Assembly (NCBI RefSeq): GCF_000761215.1 | Contig: NZ_CP009438.1 | Location: 4,109,001-4,173,000, forward strand | Direction of reading: 5' to 3' | From: Streptomyces glaucescens | Lineage (GTDB): Bacteria; Actinomycetota; Actinomycetes; Streptomycetales; Streptomycetaceae | Length of the DNA stretch: 64,000 nt | Shown: positions 54,097-63,061 of the stretch, one piece after another | How positions within the stretch are numbered: the first letter of the stretch is position 1 | How the letters are laid out: each line of letters opens with the position of its first letter | Notes under the pieces: model-generated | Told to the model about the DNA's origin: nothing | The model's input: the letters and a program-made list of their open reading frames with translations, nothing else | Databases searched by the model: none | Made by a program: the position numbers and the translations under genes

Positions 54097-54179
54097 CTTT
54101 ACGGCATTTCGGACATAGGGTGAGGGGTGTACGCCTGCGTCGACCGCAGAGCCGGGACCGGCAGAAGAAGGTGAGTGCG

Positions 54180-54473
54180 ATGCGCGTACTGCTCAAGGTA
54201 TGCATGGACACGGAGAAGGCCAACGAGGCCATCCGGAGCGGCACCCTGCCGAAGCTGCTCCAGGAGACGGTGGAGCAGCTCAAGCCCGAGGCGGCCTACT
54301 TCACCTCCGACCACGGCAAGCGCACCGCCTTCCTGGTCTTCGACATGCAGGACAGCTATCTGATGCCGGTGATCAGTGAGCCGTTCTTCATGCAGCTCGG
54401 CGCGGAGATCACGTACACGCCGGTCATGAACCTGGAGGACGTGCAGAAGGGCCTCTCCCAGCTGAACCGCTGA
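54180..54473 (+). CDS. Conserved hypothetical protein, 97 aa (DUF3303-like)
   Basis: A small alpha/beta protein with RVLLKVCMDTEKANEAIRSG, KPEAAYFTSDHGKRTAFLVF and FFMQLGAEITYTPVMNLEDV, then a C-terminal helix. The layout resembles dimeric ferredoxin-like DUF3303 proteins. No catalytic residues were seen. AAGAAGGTGAGTGCG precedes the ATG. Function unknown. Confidence 0.75.
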   Translation: MRVLLKVCMDTEKANEAIRSGTLPKLLQETVEQLKPEAAYFTSDHGKRTAFLVFDMQDSYLMPVISEPFFMQLGAEITYTPVMNLEDVQKGLSQLNR

Positions 54474-54522
54474 ACCGCCGGGCGGCTGAACCGCGAACCG
54501 CCGCCGGGCCGCCGGGGCCCGG

Positions 54523-55173
54523 TCAGCTGAAGACGATCATCGACCCCTGTGCCAGGCTCCGCGTCGCCGCCGCGTGCAGCCCCAGCCAGACGTGCCGTTC
54601 CCGCGCGAACGGGCTGGGGTCGTACGGTGCGGGCACCGCCGGTTCCTCCAACTCGGTGGGCCCGGGCGGGGGTTGCGGGGCCGCCGGGGGGTTGGCCGGG
54701 TCGATGCCGAGGGCGGGGGCGACGTGCTCCAGTTCGCGCAGCAGGGACTGGGAGGAGCCCAGCGGGCCGCCGCCCGCGAGGAGTTCGTCGTTGGAGAGGG
54801 GGTGCGGGAAGTCGACCGGGACGTAGGCGCCCGCGTGGTCGTAGTGCCAGACCAGGTGTGACTGCTGGGCCGTCGTCTCGAACATCTCCAGCAACTGCTC
54901 GTAGTCGCCGCCCAGTTCGTCGACGGGTGTCACCGGCAGCCCGCACACCTGGAGCAGGTAGGCCCGGCGCAGGAAGTGCAGCGCGTCGTAGTCGAAGCCG
55001 GCGACCGGGGCGACCTCGCCGGACAGGCCCGGCATGTACTGGTACACCGGCACCGGCGGCAGCCCGGCCTCGGCGAGCGCCTTGTCGTATTGCGCGAGTT
55101 CCTCGGCGAACGGGTTGTCCGGCGCGTGGCACAACACGTCGACGAGCGGGACCAGCCACAGGTCACAGGCCAA
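54523..55173 (-). CDS. Hypothetical protein, 216 aa
   Basis: A soluble protein. The N-terminus CDLWLVPLVDVLCHAPDNPF is followed by mostly helical segments (ELAQYDKALAEAGLPPVP, FDYDALHFLRRAYLLQVCGL). A Pro/Ala-rich part (PPAAPQPPPGPTELEEPA) lies near the C-terminus. The TTG start has GAGGAG seven bases upstream. No family was recognised. Confidence 0.6.
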   Translation of the reverse strand: MACDLWLVPLVDVLCHAPDNPFAEELAQYDKALAEAGLPPVPVYQYMPGLSGEVAPVAGFDYDALHFLRRAYLLQVCGLPVTPVDELGGDYEQLLEMFETTAQQSHLVWHYDHAGAYVPVDFPHPLSNDELLAGGGPLGSSQSLLRELEHVAPALGIDPANPPAAPQPPPGPTELEEPAVPAPYDPSPFARERHVWLGLHAAATRSLAQGSMIVFS

Positions 55174-55322
55174 AAGAGGGCTCCTCGGGTAGGGGCGCGC
55201 GAGGTGTGGTCAGGGAAGCGTAATGGGTGGGGGCCGCACGGGTCCCCTCCCGTACCGGCCCTATACCCACCTGGGCCGTCGATGGTCCCGCGCACCGCCG
55301 TCGGCTCCCCGTCGGCTCCCCG

Positions 55323-56036
55323 TCAACTTCCCGTCGGCCGCTCCGTCAGCCGCTCCATCAGGGCGAGCGAGTGCGCGTTGTAGGCCCCGATGAGGTCCCG
55401 CGCGCGGTCGGTGTCGCGGCGGACCAGGGCGTCCATCAGCTCGGTGTGCCCGGCCCACAGCTGCCCGCGCAGATCGTCGAGGCGGCGCAGGTGGGGCACG
55501 GCGCACACCCACGACTGCACCCGCAGCCGGTGCAGGAAGTCGGAGAGGTAGGGGTTGCCGAACAGGCCGCTCAGCTCGCGCCAGAAGCGCAGGTCGTAGC
55601 CGATGAGCACGGTGAGGTCACCGGCGGTGGCGGCGCGCTGCGCCTCCTCGCCGCGCCGGCGCACGCCCGCGAGCGCGGCCGCCGTCCGGGGGTCCTCGGG
55701 GTCGCGGAAGCCGCGGTGGCCGTCGCCGAGCGCCTGGAACATGCCGTCGGTGACGAGGCTGCGCGCCTCGACCAGGCCGCGGAAGTCGGCCAGGGAGTAC
55801 TCACGGACGTGGAAACCGCGGTGCTGGTCGGCCTCCAGCAGGCCCTGCGCGGACAGGTCGACCAGCGCCTCGCGCACCGGGGTCGCGGAGACGCCGTACT
55901 GGTCGGCGATCTCCTTGACCGTGAACGCCTGCCCCGGCTGGAGCCGCCCGGCCAGCACCTCGTCCCGCAACGCGTCCGCGATCTGCTGCCGCAGGGTGCT
56001 ACGGGTCACAGCGCCGCTGCCGCTGGTGCCGGGCAT
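55323..56036 (-). CDS. GntR-family regulator (FadR/FCD type)
   Basis: A 237-residue regulator. The winged helix is LRQQIADALRDEVLAGRLQP then GQAFTVKEIADQYGVSATPV with REALVDLSAQGLLE. The C-terminal FCD-like metal- or acid-binding domain has TAGDLTVLIGYDLRFWRELS, HLRRLDDLRGQLWAGHTELM and RARDLIGAYNAHSL. It is downstream of, and on the same strand as, the class III aminotransferase gene (104 bp apart), so it may sense that enzyme's substrate. GAGGGAG precedes the ATG. Confidence 0.88.
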   Translation of the reverse strand: MPGTSGSGAVTRSTLRQQIADALRDEVLAGRLQPGQAFTVKEIADQYGVSATPVREALVDLSAQGLLEADQHRGFHVREYSLADFRGLVEARSLVTDGMFQALGDGHRGFRDPEDPRTAAALAGVRRRGEEAQRAATAGDLTVLIGYDLRFWRELSGLFGNPYLSDFLHRLRVQSWVCAVPHLRRLDDLRGQLWAGHTELMDALVRRDTDRARDLIGAYNAHSLALMERLTERPTGS

Positions 56037-56140
56037 GGTGGGGGGGACTCCCTCGTACGTTCGGATGGCGTGCACCAGTGTGCACGGATGTGCCTACGAG
56101 CACGCCACCCTACGCGCTCCCCCCACCGGGGGCGCGGCCC

Positions 56141-57496
56141 TTACGCCACGTACTCGTCCGCCACCGCGAGCGCCGCGTCCAGCGCCGCCAGGCCCTCCTT
56201 CAGCTCGGCCTCGGTGACGTTGCACGGCGGGACGACATGGGTGCGGTTCATGTTGATGAAGGGCCAGATGCCGTGCGCCTTGGCGGCGGCGCCGAACGCG
56301 GCCATCGGGGCGTTGGCCTCACCGGCCGCGTTGTACGGCACCAGCGGCTCGCGGGTCTCCCGGTCCTTCACCAGTTCGAGGGCCCAGAACATGCCGACGC
56401 CGCGTACCTCGCCGACGCTCGGGTGCCGCTCGGCCAGCTCGCGCAGCGCGGGCCCGACGACCTCGGTGCCGAGCCGCGCGGCGTGTTCGACGATGCCCTC
56501 CTCGGCCATGACCTCGATCGTCGCGACGGCGGCGGCGCAGGCCAGGGGGTGCCCGGAGTAGGTGAGGCCGCCCGGGTAGGGCCGCTCGGCGAAGGTCTCG
56601 GCGATGGCGCCGGAGATGGCGACGCCGCCCAGCGGGACGTATCCGCTGTTCACGCCCTTGGCGAAGGTCATCAGGTCGGGGGTGACGTCGAACAGGCCGG
56701 CCGCGAACCATTCGCCGGTCCGCCCGAAGCCGGCCATGACCTCGTCGAGGATGAACACGATGCCGTACTTGTCGCAGATCTCCCGCACCCCGGCGAGGTA
56801 GCCGGGCGGCGGCACCATGATCCCGGCCGTGCCGGGGATGGTCTCCAGCACGACCGCGGCCACGGTCTGCGGGCCCTCGAAGGCGATCGTCGTCTCCAGG
56901 TGCTCCAGCGCCCGGGCGCACTCCTGCTCCTCGGTCTCGGCGTAGAAGCGGGAGCGGTAGAGGAAGGGCGCCCAGAAGTGCACGACTCCGGCCGCGGCGC
57001 CGTCGGAGGCCCAGCGGCGCGGGTCACCGGTGATGTTGACCGCCTGCTGGGTGCCGCCGTGGTACGAGCGGTACGCGGAGAGCACCTTGGGGCGGCCCGT
57101 GTGCAGCCGGGCCATGCGCACCGCGTGCTCGACGGCGTCGGCGCCGCCGTTGGTGAAGAAGATCTTGTCCAGGTCCCCGGGGGTGCGCTCGGCGATCAGC
57201 CGGGCCGCCTCGGAGCGCGCCTCGACGGCGAACGCGGGCGCGAAGGTGGTCATCCTCGCGGCCTGTTCCTGGATCGCGGCGACGACCTTGGGGTGCTGGT
57301 AGCCGATGTTGGTGTAGACGAGGCCGCTGGTGAAGTCGAGGTAGCGCTTGCCGTCGTAGTCCCAGAAGTACGACCCCTCGGCGCCGGCGACGGCGAGCGG
57401 GTCGATGAGCGCTTGCGCGGACCAGGAGTGGAAGACGTGCGCGCGGTCCGCGGCCTTCACGGCGGCGCCGGTCCGGGGGTCGGGATGAGGGGTCAT
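56141..57496 (-). CDS. Class III (omega) aminotransferase
   Basis: A 451-residue PLP enzyme. Motifs: YLDFTSGLVYTNIGYQHPKV, FFTNGGADAVEHAVRMARLH, YRSYHGGTQQAVNITGDPRR and the Schiff-base Lys region LMTFAKGVNSGYVPLGGVAI, with EVMAGFGRTGEWFA before it. The group moves the terminal amino group of omega-amino acids (beta-alanine, GABA, taurine) to pyruvate or 2-oxoglutarate. The nearby GntR regulator suggests inducible catabolism. No good ribosome binding site precedes the ATG at 57496, so the transcript may be leaderless. Specific amine unknown. Confidence 0.88.
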   Translation of the reverse strand: MTPHPDPRTGAAVKAADRAHVFHSWSAQALIDPLAVAGAEGSYFWDYDGKRYLDFTSGLVYTNIGYQHPKVVAAIQEQAARMTTFAPAFAVEARSEAARLIAERTPGDLDKIFFTNGGADAVEHAVRMARLHTGRPKVLSAYRSYHGGTQQAVNITGDPRRWASDGAAAGVVHFWAPFLYRSRFYAETEEQECARALEHLETTIAFEGPQTVAAVVLETIPGTAGIMVPPPGYLAGVREICDKYGIVFILDEVMAGFGRTGEWFAAGLFDVTPDLMTFAKGVNSGYVPLGGVAISGAIAETFAERPYPGGLTYSGHPLACAAAVATIEVMAEEGIVEHAARLGTEVVGPALRELAERHPSVGEVRGVGMFWALELVKDRETREPLVPYNAAGEANAPMAAFGAAAKAHGIWPFINMNRTHVVPPCNVTEAELKEGLAALDAALAVADEYVA

Positions 57497-57637
57497 GCGG
57501 CCGAGCGTAGATGTCCGCGATGCGGACGCGGTATCGGCGTCCTGTCTGCGGTCGGCGGGTTTCCGCGACAGGTTGTCGACGCCGGGGGCCTGCCGGGCGG
57601 TCCCGCGAGGGCGCACCGGCCGGACATCGAAGAGTAT

Positions 57638-57672
57638 TGACAGCGTGCTGTCGAAATGACAGTCTTCTGTCA
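57638..57672. promoter_or_regulatory. Two MarR-type operator palindromes
   Basis: TGACAG-CGTG-CTGTCG (57638-57653) and TGACAG-TCTT-CTGTCA (57657-57672), centres 19 bp apart. They lie 38-72 bp before the DJ-1/PfpI-like gene, whose neighbour encodes a MarR regulator. Binding of two dimers on near face-to-face turns of the helix would repress the operon. Confidence 0.75.
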
Positions 57673-57709
57673 TTGAGGGTTCCATCGGGATCCCGCCGGA
57701 GGAGGAACC

Positions 57710-58315
57710 ATGCGCCGCAAGCCCGTCCACCTCGCCGTCTACGACACCCTCGCCGACTGGGAGCCCGGTCACGCCACCGCCCACCTCGTCCGCGCCGGGT
57801 ACGAGATCCGCACCGTCGGCCCCACCACCGCCCCCGTCCGCACTCTCGGCGGCCTGCGCGTCCAGCCCGATCTCGCCCTCGGCGACGTCCGGCCCGAGGA
57901 CAGCTCGCTGCTGATCCTCCCGGGCGCCGACCTCTGGGACACCGGCGACGACCTCGCCCCCTTCGCCCGCACGGCACGCGCCTTCCTCGCCGCCGGCGTC
58001 CCCGTCGCCGCGATCTGCGGCGCCACCGCCGGACTCGCCCGCGAGGGCCTGCTCGACGACCGCGCCCACACCAGCGCCGTCCCCTTCTACCTGGCCGCCA
58101 CCGGCTACCGCGGCGGGGAGCGGTACGTGGACGCCGACGCGGTCACCGACGGCGGGCTGATCACCGCGGGCCCCACCGAGCCGGTCGCCTTCGCCCGGGA
58201 GGTCCTCGGCCTGCTCGGCGTCCACGAGGGCGAGGTGCTGAACGCCTGGTACCGCCTCTTCCACGACTCCGACGTCGAGGCGTACGCCGTCCTGGAGAAG
58301 GCGGGGGCGCTGTGA
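57710..58315 (+). CDS. DJ-1/PfpI-family protein
   Basis: A 201-residue class I glutamine-amidotransferase-like protein. The nucleophile Cys lies in VAAICGATAGLAREGLLDDR. Other landmarks are the early LAVYDTLADWEPGHATA and the LILPGADLWDTGDDL motif with the conserved Asp/Trp. Such proteins act as glyoxalases, deglycases or redox-stress proteins. AGGAGGA lies four bases before the ATG. It overlaps the MarR gene by 4 bp and is controlled by the operators at 57638. Confidence 0.87.
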   Translation: MRRKPVHLAVYDTLADWEPGHATAHLVRAGYEIRTVGPTTAPVRTLGGLRVQPDLALGDVRPEDSSLLILPGADLWDTGDDLAPFARTARAFLAAGVPVAAICGATAGLAREGLLDDRAHTSAVPFYLAATGYRGGERYVDADAVTDGGLITAGPTEPVAFAREVLGLLGVHEGEVLNAWYRLFHDSDVEAYAVLEKAGAL

Positions 58316-58794
58316 GCCGCGAGCGGCAGGACCTGTTCAGCCGGAGCGCGGTCGGCGTGTTCCGGCTGAACGGCCAGTTCCTCTCCGTCGCCGAGGACCT
58401 GGCCGGGCCCGCCGGGCTGACCGCCGCCCGGTGGCAGGTGCTCGGCGCGGTGCTGCGCGAACCGCTGCCGGTGGCGGGGATCGCCCGCGCCATGGGCATC
58501 ACCCGGCAGAGCGTCCAGCGCATCGCCGACCTGCTGGTGGCCCGGGGCCTCGCCGAGTACCGGCCCAACCCCGCCCACCGCCGTGCCAAGCTCCTCGCGC
58601 CGACCGAGGAGGGCCGGGCCGCGATCGGCCGGATCGCCCCGGGCCACGCCGCCTACGCCGACCGGCTCGCCGAGGCGTTCGGCGAGGCGGAACTCGCCGC
58701 GGCGGTGGCCGCCCTGGAACGGCTGTCGAAGGTGCTGGACGGACTGGGACCGCCGTCGGCCGCACCGGTCGCCCCACCTGTTACGGAACCGTAG
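58312..58794 (+). CDS. MarR-family transcriptional regulator
   Basis: A 160-residue MarR regulator. The winged helix-turn-helix is AARWQVLGAVLREPLPVAGI then ARAMGITRQSVQRIADLLVA with RGLAEYRPNPAHRRAKLLAP in the wing. Helical dimerisation ends flank it. It starts with GTG inside the stop of the DJ-1-like gene and most likely represses both through the palindromes at 57638. Effector unknown; oxidative or electrophile stress would fit. Confidence 0.92.
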   Translation: MSRERQDLFSRSAVGVFRLNGQFLSVAEDLAGPAGLTAARWQVLGAVLREPLPVAGIARAMGITRQSVQRIADLLVARGLAEYRPNPAHRRAKLLAPTEEGRAAIGRIAPGHAAYADRLAEAFGEAELAAAVAALERLSKVLDGLGPPSAAPVAPPVTEP

Positions 58795-58868
58795 AGGGCA
58801 CCCCGCACGACTGCCCCGGGGGCCGCACTATTCTCGGCCTGTTGCTCACCTAGGGGGAGGCGGCGGGG

Positions 58869-61004
58869 ATGGAGAGACTGGGGGCCGGAGACCCCGAGCG
58901 CGTCGGCGGGTACCGGCTGCTGGGGCGGCTCGGCGCCGGCGGTATGGGGCAGGTCTACCTGGCCCGGTCGGAGCGCGGGCGGACCGTCGCCGTGAAGCTG
59001 GTCCGCGAGGAGCTGGCCGCGCAGGAGGAGTTCCGGGGGCGGTTCCGGCAGGAGGTGCAGGCCGCGCGGCGGGTCGGCGGCCACTGGACCGCACCCGTGC
59101 TCGACGCCGACACCGAGGCCGCCGTGCCCTGGGTCGCCACCGGGTACGTCGCCGGACCCAGCCTCCAGCAGGTCGTCGGCCACGACCACGGGCCGCTGCC
59201 CGAACGCTCGGTGCGCATCCTCGCCGCCGGGCTCGCCCACGCCCTGAAGGACATCCACGCGGCGGGGATCGTCCACCGCGACCTGAAGCCGTCCAACGTC
59301 CTGCTGACCATCGACGGCCCCCGCGTCATCGACTTCGGCATCGCGCGCGCCCTGGAGACCGTCACCGACGGCGGGCTCACCCGTACCGGCGCCCTCGTCG
59401 GCTCGCCCGGCTTCATGGCACCCGAGCAGGTGCGCGGCGACCGCATCACCCCCGCCTGCGACGTCTTCTGCCTCGGCTCCGTCCTCGCCTACGCCGCCAC
59501 CGGCACCCTGCCCTTCGGCGGCGCCGACAGCGGCGTGCACGCCCTGATGTTCCGCATCGCCCAGGAGGAGCCCGTCCTGGAACGGGTCCCCGAGGGCATC
59601 GCCGACCTGGTCCGCGACTGCCTGCGCAAGGACCCCGCCGCCCGCCCGACCCTCGAGGACGTCCTGGAGCGCACCGGCGCGCAGGACACCGTCTCCGACG
59701 GCCGCGCCCTCGACCCCTGGCTGCCCAGCGCGCTGGTCGCCCAGCTCGGCCGCCACGCGGTACGGCTGCTGGACACGGAGAACCCGCGGACGCCGGGGGC
59801 CCGGCCCGAGCACACGGCGGCGGAGGAGCCCGGCGGCGCGCCCGCGTCCGCCGGGACCGCGGCCCCGGGCGGACCGCTCGGCGCGGCGGGCGCGGGAGCG
59901 TCCGCGCCCCCGAACCACCTCCCGGCCATGACCGCCGGCCGCCCGGCCACCCCGGGCCCGCCCGCCCCCGGCCCGCAGCCCACGCCCCCGGCCGCCCCGC
60001 CGCCCGCCCACCCCGCCTACGACGCCCCGCAGGCCCCGCCCGCCCCGGCCGGGCCGCTCCCGCAGCCGTACGGCTCCCGGCAGGGCTACGGCCACCCGCA
60101 GCCGCCGCACCAGGCCCACCCCGCGCCGCCGCACCAGGCCCACCCCGCGTCGCCGCACCAGGCCCACCCGGGGGCGCCGTACCAGGCGCCGTACGACGGC
60201 CGCCCCGCGTCGCCGCCGCACGGCTACGGCGGTCACCCCCCGGCCCCCGGCCCCTACGGAGGTCCGGCCCCGCACCCCGCCCCCCACGGTGGTCCCGGAC
60301 CGGACCCGCACCCCGCCCCCTACGGCGGCGGTCTCGGCGCCACCCCGCCCTACGGGCCCGCCCCGTACGGGACCCCGACGCACGCACCGTCCCCGGAACC
60401 CGCCCGCAGGAGCGGCCGGGCCACCGCGCTGCTCGTCGCCGTCGCCGTGGTCGTCGCGCTGGCGGCGGGCGGCACGGTGTACGCGCTGATGAACGGTGAC
60501 GGCGGCACCGAGGCGTCCCCGTCACCGACGTCCGCCACCACTCCCACCACGACCGGCGCCCCCACCACGACCGGCGCCCCCACCACGACCGGCGCCCCCA
60601 CCACCCCCGGCCCCACCTCGCCCGGCCCGTCCCCGTCGCCGTCGGTCTCCTCCTCCTCGCCGGACGGCGCGGTCCCGCCCGGCTACCTCGGCACCTGGAC
60701 CACCACGATCGACAACGCGAGCGGCACGCACACCCGCACGCTGACGCTCCGGCAGGGCGAGCCCGGCGACACGGTGCTGTCGCTCACCGCCGACGGCGCC
60801 GACTACCACTGCGTCTTCGAGGCGGCACTGAGCGGGGAGCCCGCCGCGAACGGCCCGCTGCGGATCGGCCCGTCCACCGTCACGGTCGGCGAGCCGCCCT
60901 CGTGCAGCCCCGGAGCGGCCACCGAGATCACCCTGGTCTCCCCGGACACGCTGGAGCGCGTCAACACGAGCACGGGGGAGAAGCTGACGTACACCCGGCA
61001 GTGA
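58869..61004 (+). CDS. Membrane Ser/Thr protein kinase with Pro-rich linker
   Basis: A 711-residue PknB-type kinase. The catalytic domain (1-270) has GAGGMGQVYLARSERG, the ATP-binding Lys43 in VAVKLV, HRDLKPSNV (137-145), DFG (156-158) and GSPGFMAPEQ. A Pro/Ala/His-rich linker with repeated HQAHPAPP-like units follows, then one helix (ALLVAVAVVVALAAGGTVYA). A Thr-rich outer stalk (PTTTGA repeats) follows, then an external domain (GYLGTWTTTIDNASGTH) with two Cys (DYHCVF, PPSCSP) that may form a disulfide. No PASTA repeats were seen. The ligand of the outer domain is unknown. GGGGGAGGCGGGG precedes the start. Confidence 0.92.
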   Translation: MERLGAGDPERVGGYRLLGRLGAGGMGQVYLARSERGRTVAVKLVREELAAQEEFRGRFRQEVQAARRVGGHWTAPVLDADTEAAVPWVATGYVAGPSLQQVVGHDHGPLPERSVRILAAGLAHALKDIHAAGIVHRDLKPSNVLLTIDGPRVIDFGIARALETVTDGGLTRTGALVGSPGFMAPEQVRGDRITPACDVFCLGSVLAYAATGTLPFGGADSGVHALMFRIAQEEPVLERVPEGIADLVRDCLRKDPAARPTLEDVLERTGAQDTVSDGRALDPWLPSALVAQLGRHAVRLLDTENPRTPGARPEHTAAEEPGGAPASAGTAAPGGPLGAAGAGASAPPNHLPAMTAGRPATPGPPAPGPQPTPPAAPPPAHPAYDAPQAPPAPAGPLPQPYGSRQGYGHPQPPHQAHPAPPHQAHPASPHQAHPGAPYQAPYDGRPASPPHGYGGHPPAPGPYGGPAPHPAPHGGPGPDPHPAPYGGGLGATPPYGPAPYGTPTHAPSPEPARRSGRATALLVAVAVVVALAAGGTVYALMNGDGGTEASPSPTSATTPTTTGAPTTTGAPTTTGAPTTPGPTSPGPSPSPSVSSSSPDGAVPPGYLGTWTTTIDNASGTHTRTLTLRQGEPGDTVLSLTADGADYHCVFEAALSGEPAANGPLRIGPSTVTVGEPPSCSPGAATEITLVSPDTLERVNTSTGEKLTYTRQ

Positions 61005-61046
61005 CCGTGGCGCGGCACCCGCGCGGCGCCCGCCCCCGGCGGCTCG

Positions 61047-61793
61047 TCAGCGCGGCTCCGGGGGCCGCTGCCGGGGCATGTTCGGGCGGGCGGGCCCGGG
61101 CGGCATCGGGAACCGGCCGTGCGTGCCCCCGCCGTCCGCCCGCGGCCCCGTCGCGACCGCCGCCTGGAGGCCCAGCGGTGCCGCCCCGGTGCGGAACTCC
61201 ACCATCCAGTCCGCGGTCTCGGTGCGCACCAGCTCGGTCACGTCCTCGCTGAAGCGCCGCAGCACCCCCAGGCACCGCTCGGCCGCCTCGCTCGCCGTCC
61301 CCTCGGCGGGGCCCAGCACCTCGCGCACGCTCTCCGAGGCCCAGTCGAACTGCAGGGCCTGGAGCCGGCGCTGCACCGCCTGCGCGGTGGCGACGTCCCT
61401 TATCCACCCCGAGGTGACCCCGAAGAACCGGTCGACCCCCACGCAGGCGACGGCCAGCATCAGCGCGAGGTACCCCCAGGGGGCGGCCCCGCCCAGCACC
61501 CCGGTCAGGTCCAGCAGCGGCAGCGAGGCACCCGCCACCGCGCCCGCCGCCGCGCCCGTGCGCAGCGCCCGCGCCGCGCGGCGCTTCCAGACCCGGTCGG
61601 TGAGGTACCAGGCCGCCGTGTCCAGTGCGCCGCGCTCCACCCAGCGGTACAGCTCGTCGAGGCGCTGGGCGGGTTCGGCCCAGTCGCCGAGCGGAAACGG
61701 CCGCCCGGTCAGATCGCCCGGCCGCAGTCCGGCGGCCCCCTCGTCCCGCCCGTCCTGAGGCGGCCCCTCGGGCTGCATCTCCGGCTGACCCAC
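61047..61793 (-). CDS. SLATT-domain two-helix membrane protein
   Basis: A 248-residue protein. A soluble N-terminus is followed by YRWVERGALDTAAWYLTD and VWKRRAARALRTGAAAG, then two membrane helices (GAVAGASLPLLDLTGVLGGA and WGYLALMLAVACVGVDRFFG). Next comes an RDVATAQAVQRRLQALQFDW helix, then a Pro/Arg-rich tail. This is the SLATT layout. In other contexts SLATT proteins are proposed pore-forming effectors of nucleotide-second-messenger defence systems. No SMODS/cGAS-like or SLOG gene is nearby; it is convergent with the Ser/Thr kinase gene. GTG start with GGGAG six bases upstream. Function here unknown. Confidence 0.8.
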   Translation of the reverse strand: MGQPEMQPEGPPQDGRDEGAAGLRPGDLTGRPFPLGDWAEPAQRLDELYRWVERGALDTAAWYLTDRVWKRRAARALRTGAAAGAVAGASLPLLDLTGVLGGAAPWGYLALMLAVACVGVDRFFGVTSGWIRDVATAQAVQRRLQALQFDWASESVREVLGPAEGTASEAAERCLGVLRRFSEDVTELVRTETADWMVEFRTGAAPLGLQAAVATGPRADGGGTHGRFPMPPGPARPNMPRQRPPEPR

Positions 61794-62031
61794 CCGGCGC
61801 TCCCTACTGCTGATGCTGATGGACGCTGACGTGCCCGACCCTTCCTACCGCCCAATGGGTGGCGAAGGTGACCCTTTCATCGCTTTTCCGCCCGGAAGGG
61901 GGCCTTGATCAGGTATACGCCCCGAAGTCGACTCACCCGAAAGAGTGCCGGGGCGTTGCCCGTGCGGACCACGTAGGCTCGTGCCAGGCGGAAAAACCCG
62001 CCCGACAGCCATACGAAAGCAGGAGCCGATC
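61794..62031. other. Divergent region before ybaB
   Basis: No gene was seen in about 240 bases. It separates the SLATT gene (minus) from ybaB (plus). A CGCCCCGAAGTC...GCCGGGGCG stem near 61919-61955 may lie in the ybaB leader. Promoter hexamers cannot be chosen with confidence. Confidence 0.45.
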
Positions 62032-62373
62032 GTGATTCCCGGTGGTGGCCAGCCCAACATGCAGCAGCTGCTCCAGCAGGCTCAGAAGATGCAGCAGGAC
62101 CTGGCCCGCGCCCAGGAGGAACTGGCGAACACGGAGGTCGACGGGCAGGCGGGCGGCGGCCTGGTGAAGGCCACGGTCACCGGGTCCGGAGAGCTGCGCG
62201 GCCTGGTCATCGACCCCAAGGCGGTGGACCCGGAGGACACGGAGACCCTCGCCGACCTGATCGTCGCGGCGGTCCAGGCGGCCAACGAGAACGCGCAGGC
62301 ACTCCAGCAGCAGAAGCTCGGTCCGCTCGCCCAGGGGCTGGGCGGCGGCGGCATCCCGGGCCTGCCCTTCTGA
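62032..62373 (+). CDS. YbaB/EbfC nucleoid-associated protein
   Basis: A 113-residue DNA-binding protein of the tweezer type that acts as a dimer. It has QNPNMQQLLQQAQKMQ-like helices (GGQPNMQQLLQQAQKMQQDL), the beta hairpin VTGSGELRGLVIDPKAVDPE and the helix TLADLIVAAVQAANENAQAL. In many bacteria it lies next to recR, as here, and helps organise DNA around repair sites. GTG start with AGGAG before it. Confidence 0.93.
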   Translation: MIPGGGQPNMQQLLQQAQKMQQDLARAQEELANTEVDGQAGGGLVKATVTGSGELRGLVIDPKAVDPEDTETLADLIVAAVQAANENAQALQQQKLGPLAQGLGGGGIPGLPF

Positions 62374-62461
62374 CCTTCCGGCCCCGGGCCCTGCCTTTCG
62401 GAGACCGGCACGGGCCCTCTACCGTACGTATTGAAGGCACCCCAGGAAGGACGGCAGTCCG

Positions 62462-63061
62462 TTGTACGAAGGCGTGGTCCAGGACCTCATCGACGAGCTG
62501 GGTCGGCTGCCCGGCGTGGGTCCCAAGAGCGCCCAGCGGATCGCCTTCCACGTCCTCCAGGCGGAGCCGACGGACGTACGTCGTCTCGCCCAGGCGCTGC
62601 TCGAGGTGAAGGCGAAGGTCCGCTTCTGCGCGGTGTGCGGCAACGTCGCGCAGGAGGAGCAGTGCGCGATCTGCCGCGACCCGCGCCGCGACCCGTCGGT
62701 GATCTGTGTCGTCGAGGAGCCGAAGGACGTGGTCGCGATCGAGCGCACCCGCGAGTTCCGCGGCCGCTACCACGTCCTGGGCGGGGCGATCAGTCCCATC
62801 GAGGGTGTCGGCCCCGACGACCTGCGTATACGAGAACTTCTCGCGCGGTTGGCCGACGGGACGGTCACGGAGCTGATCCTGGCCACCGACCCGAACCTGG
62901 AGGGCGAGGCCACGGCGACGTACCTCGCCCGCATGATCAAGCCCATGGGCCTCAAGGTCACCCGCCTGGCCAGCGGCCTCCCGGTGGGCGGTGACCTGGA
63001 ATACGCGGACGAGGTGACCCTCGGCCGCGCCTTCGAGGGGAGACGACTCCTAGATGTCTGA
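62462..63061 (+). CDS. recR: Recombination protein RecR
   Basis: A 199-residue ring-forming repair protein of the RecFOR path. It has the helix-hairpin-helix part ELGRLPGVGPKSAQRIAFHV, a zinc finger with CAVCGNVAQEEQC and AICRD, and the Toprim domain VICVVEEPKDVVAIERTREF, LATDPNLEGEATATYLARM. The start is TTG at 62462; AGGAAGGA is about ten bases before it. It overlaps the DUF5063 gene by 8 bp. The ybaB gene is 88 bp upstream on the same strand. Confidence 0.97.
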   Translation: MYEGVVQDLIDELGRLPGVGPKSAQRIAFHVLQAEPTDVRRLAQALLEVKAKVRFCAVCGNVAQEEQCAICRDPRRDPSVICVVEEPKDVVAIERTREFRGRYHVLGGAISPIEGVGPDDLRIRELLARLADGTVTELILATDPNLEGEATATYLARMIKPMGLKVTRLASGLPVGGDLEYADEVTLGRAFEGRRLLDV

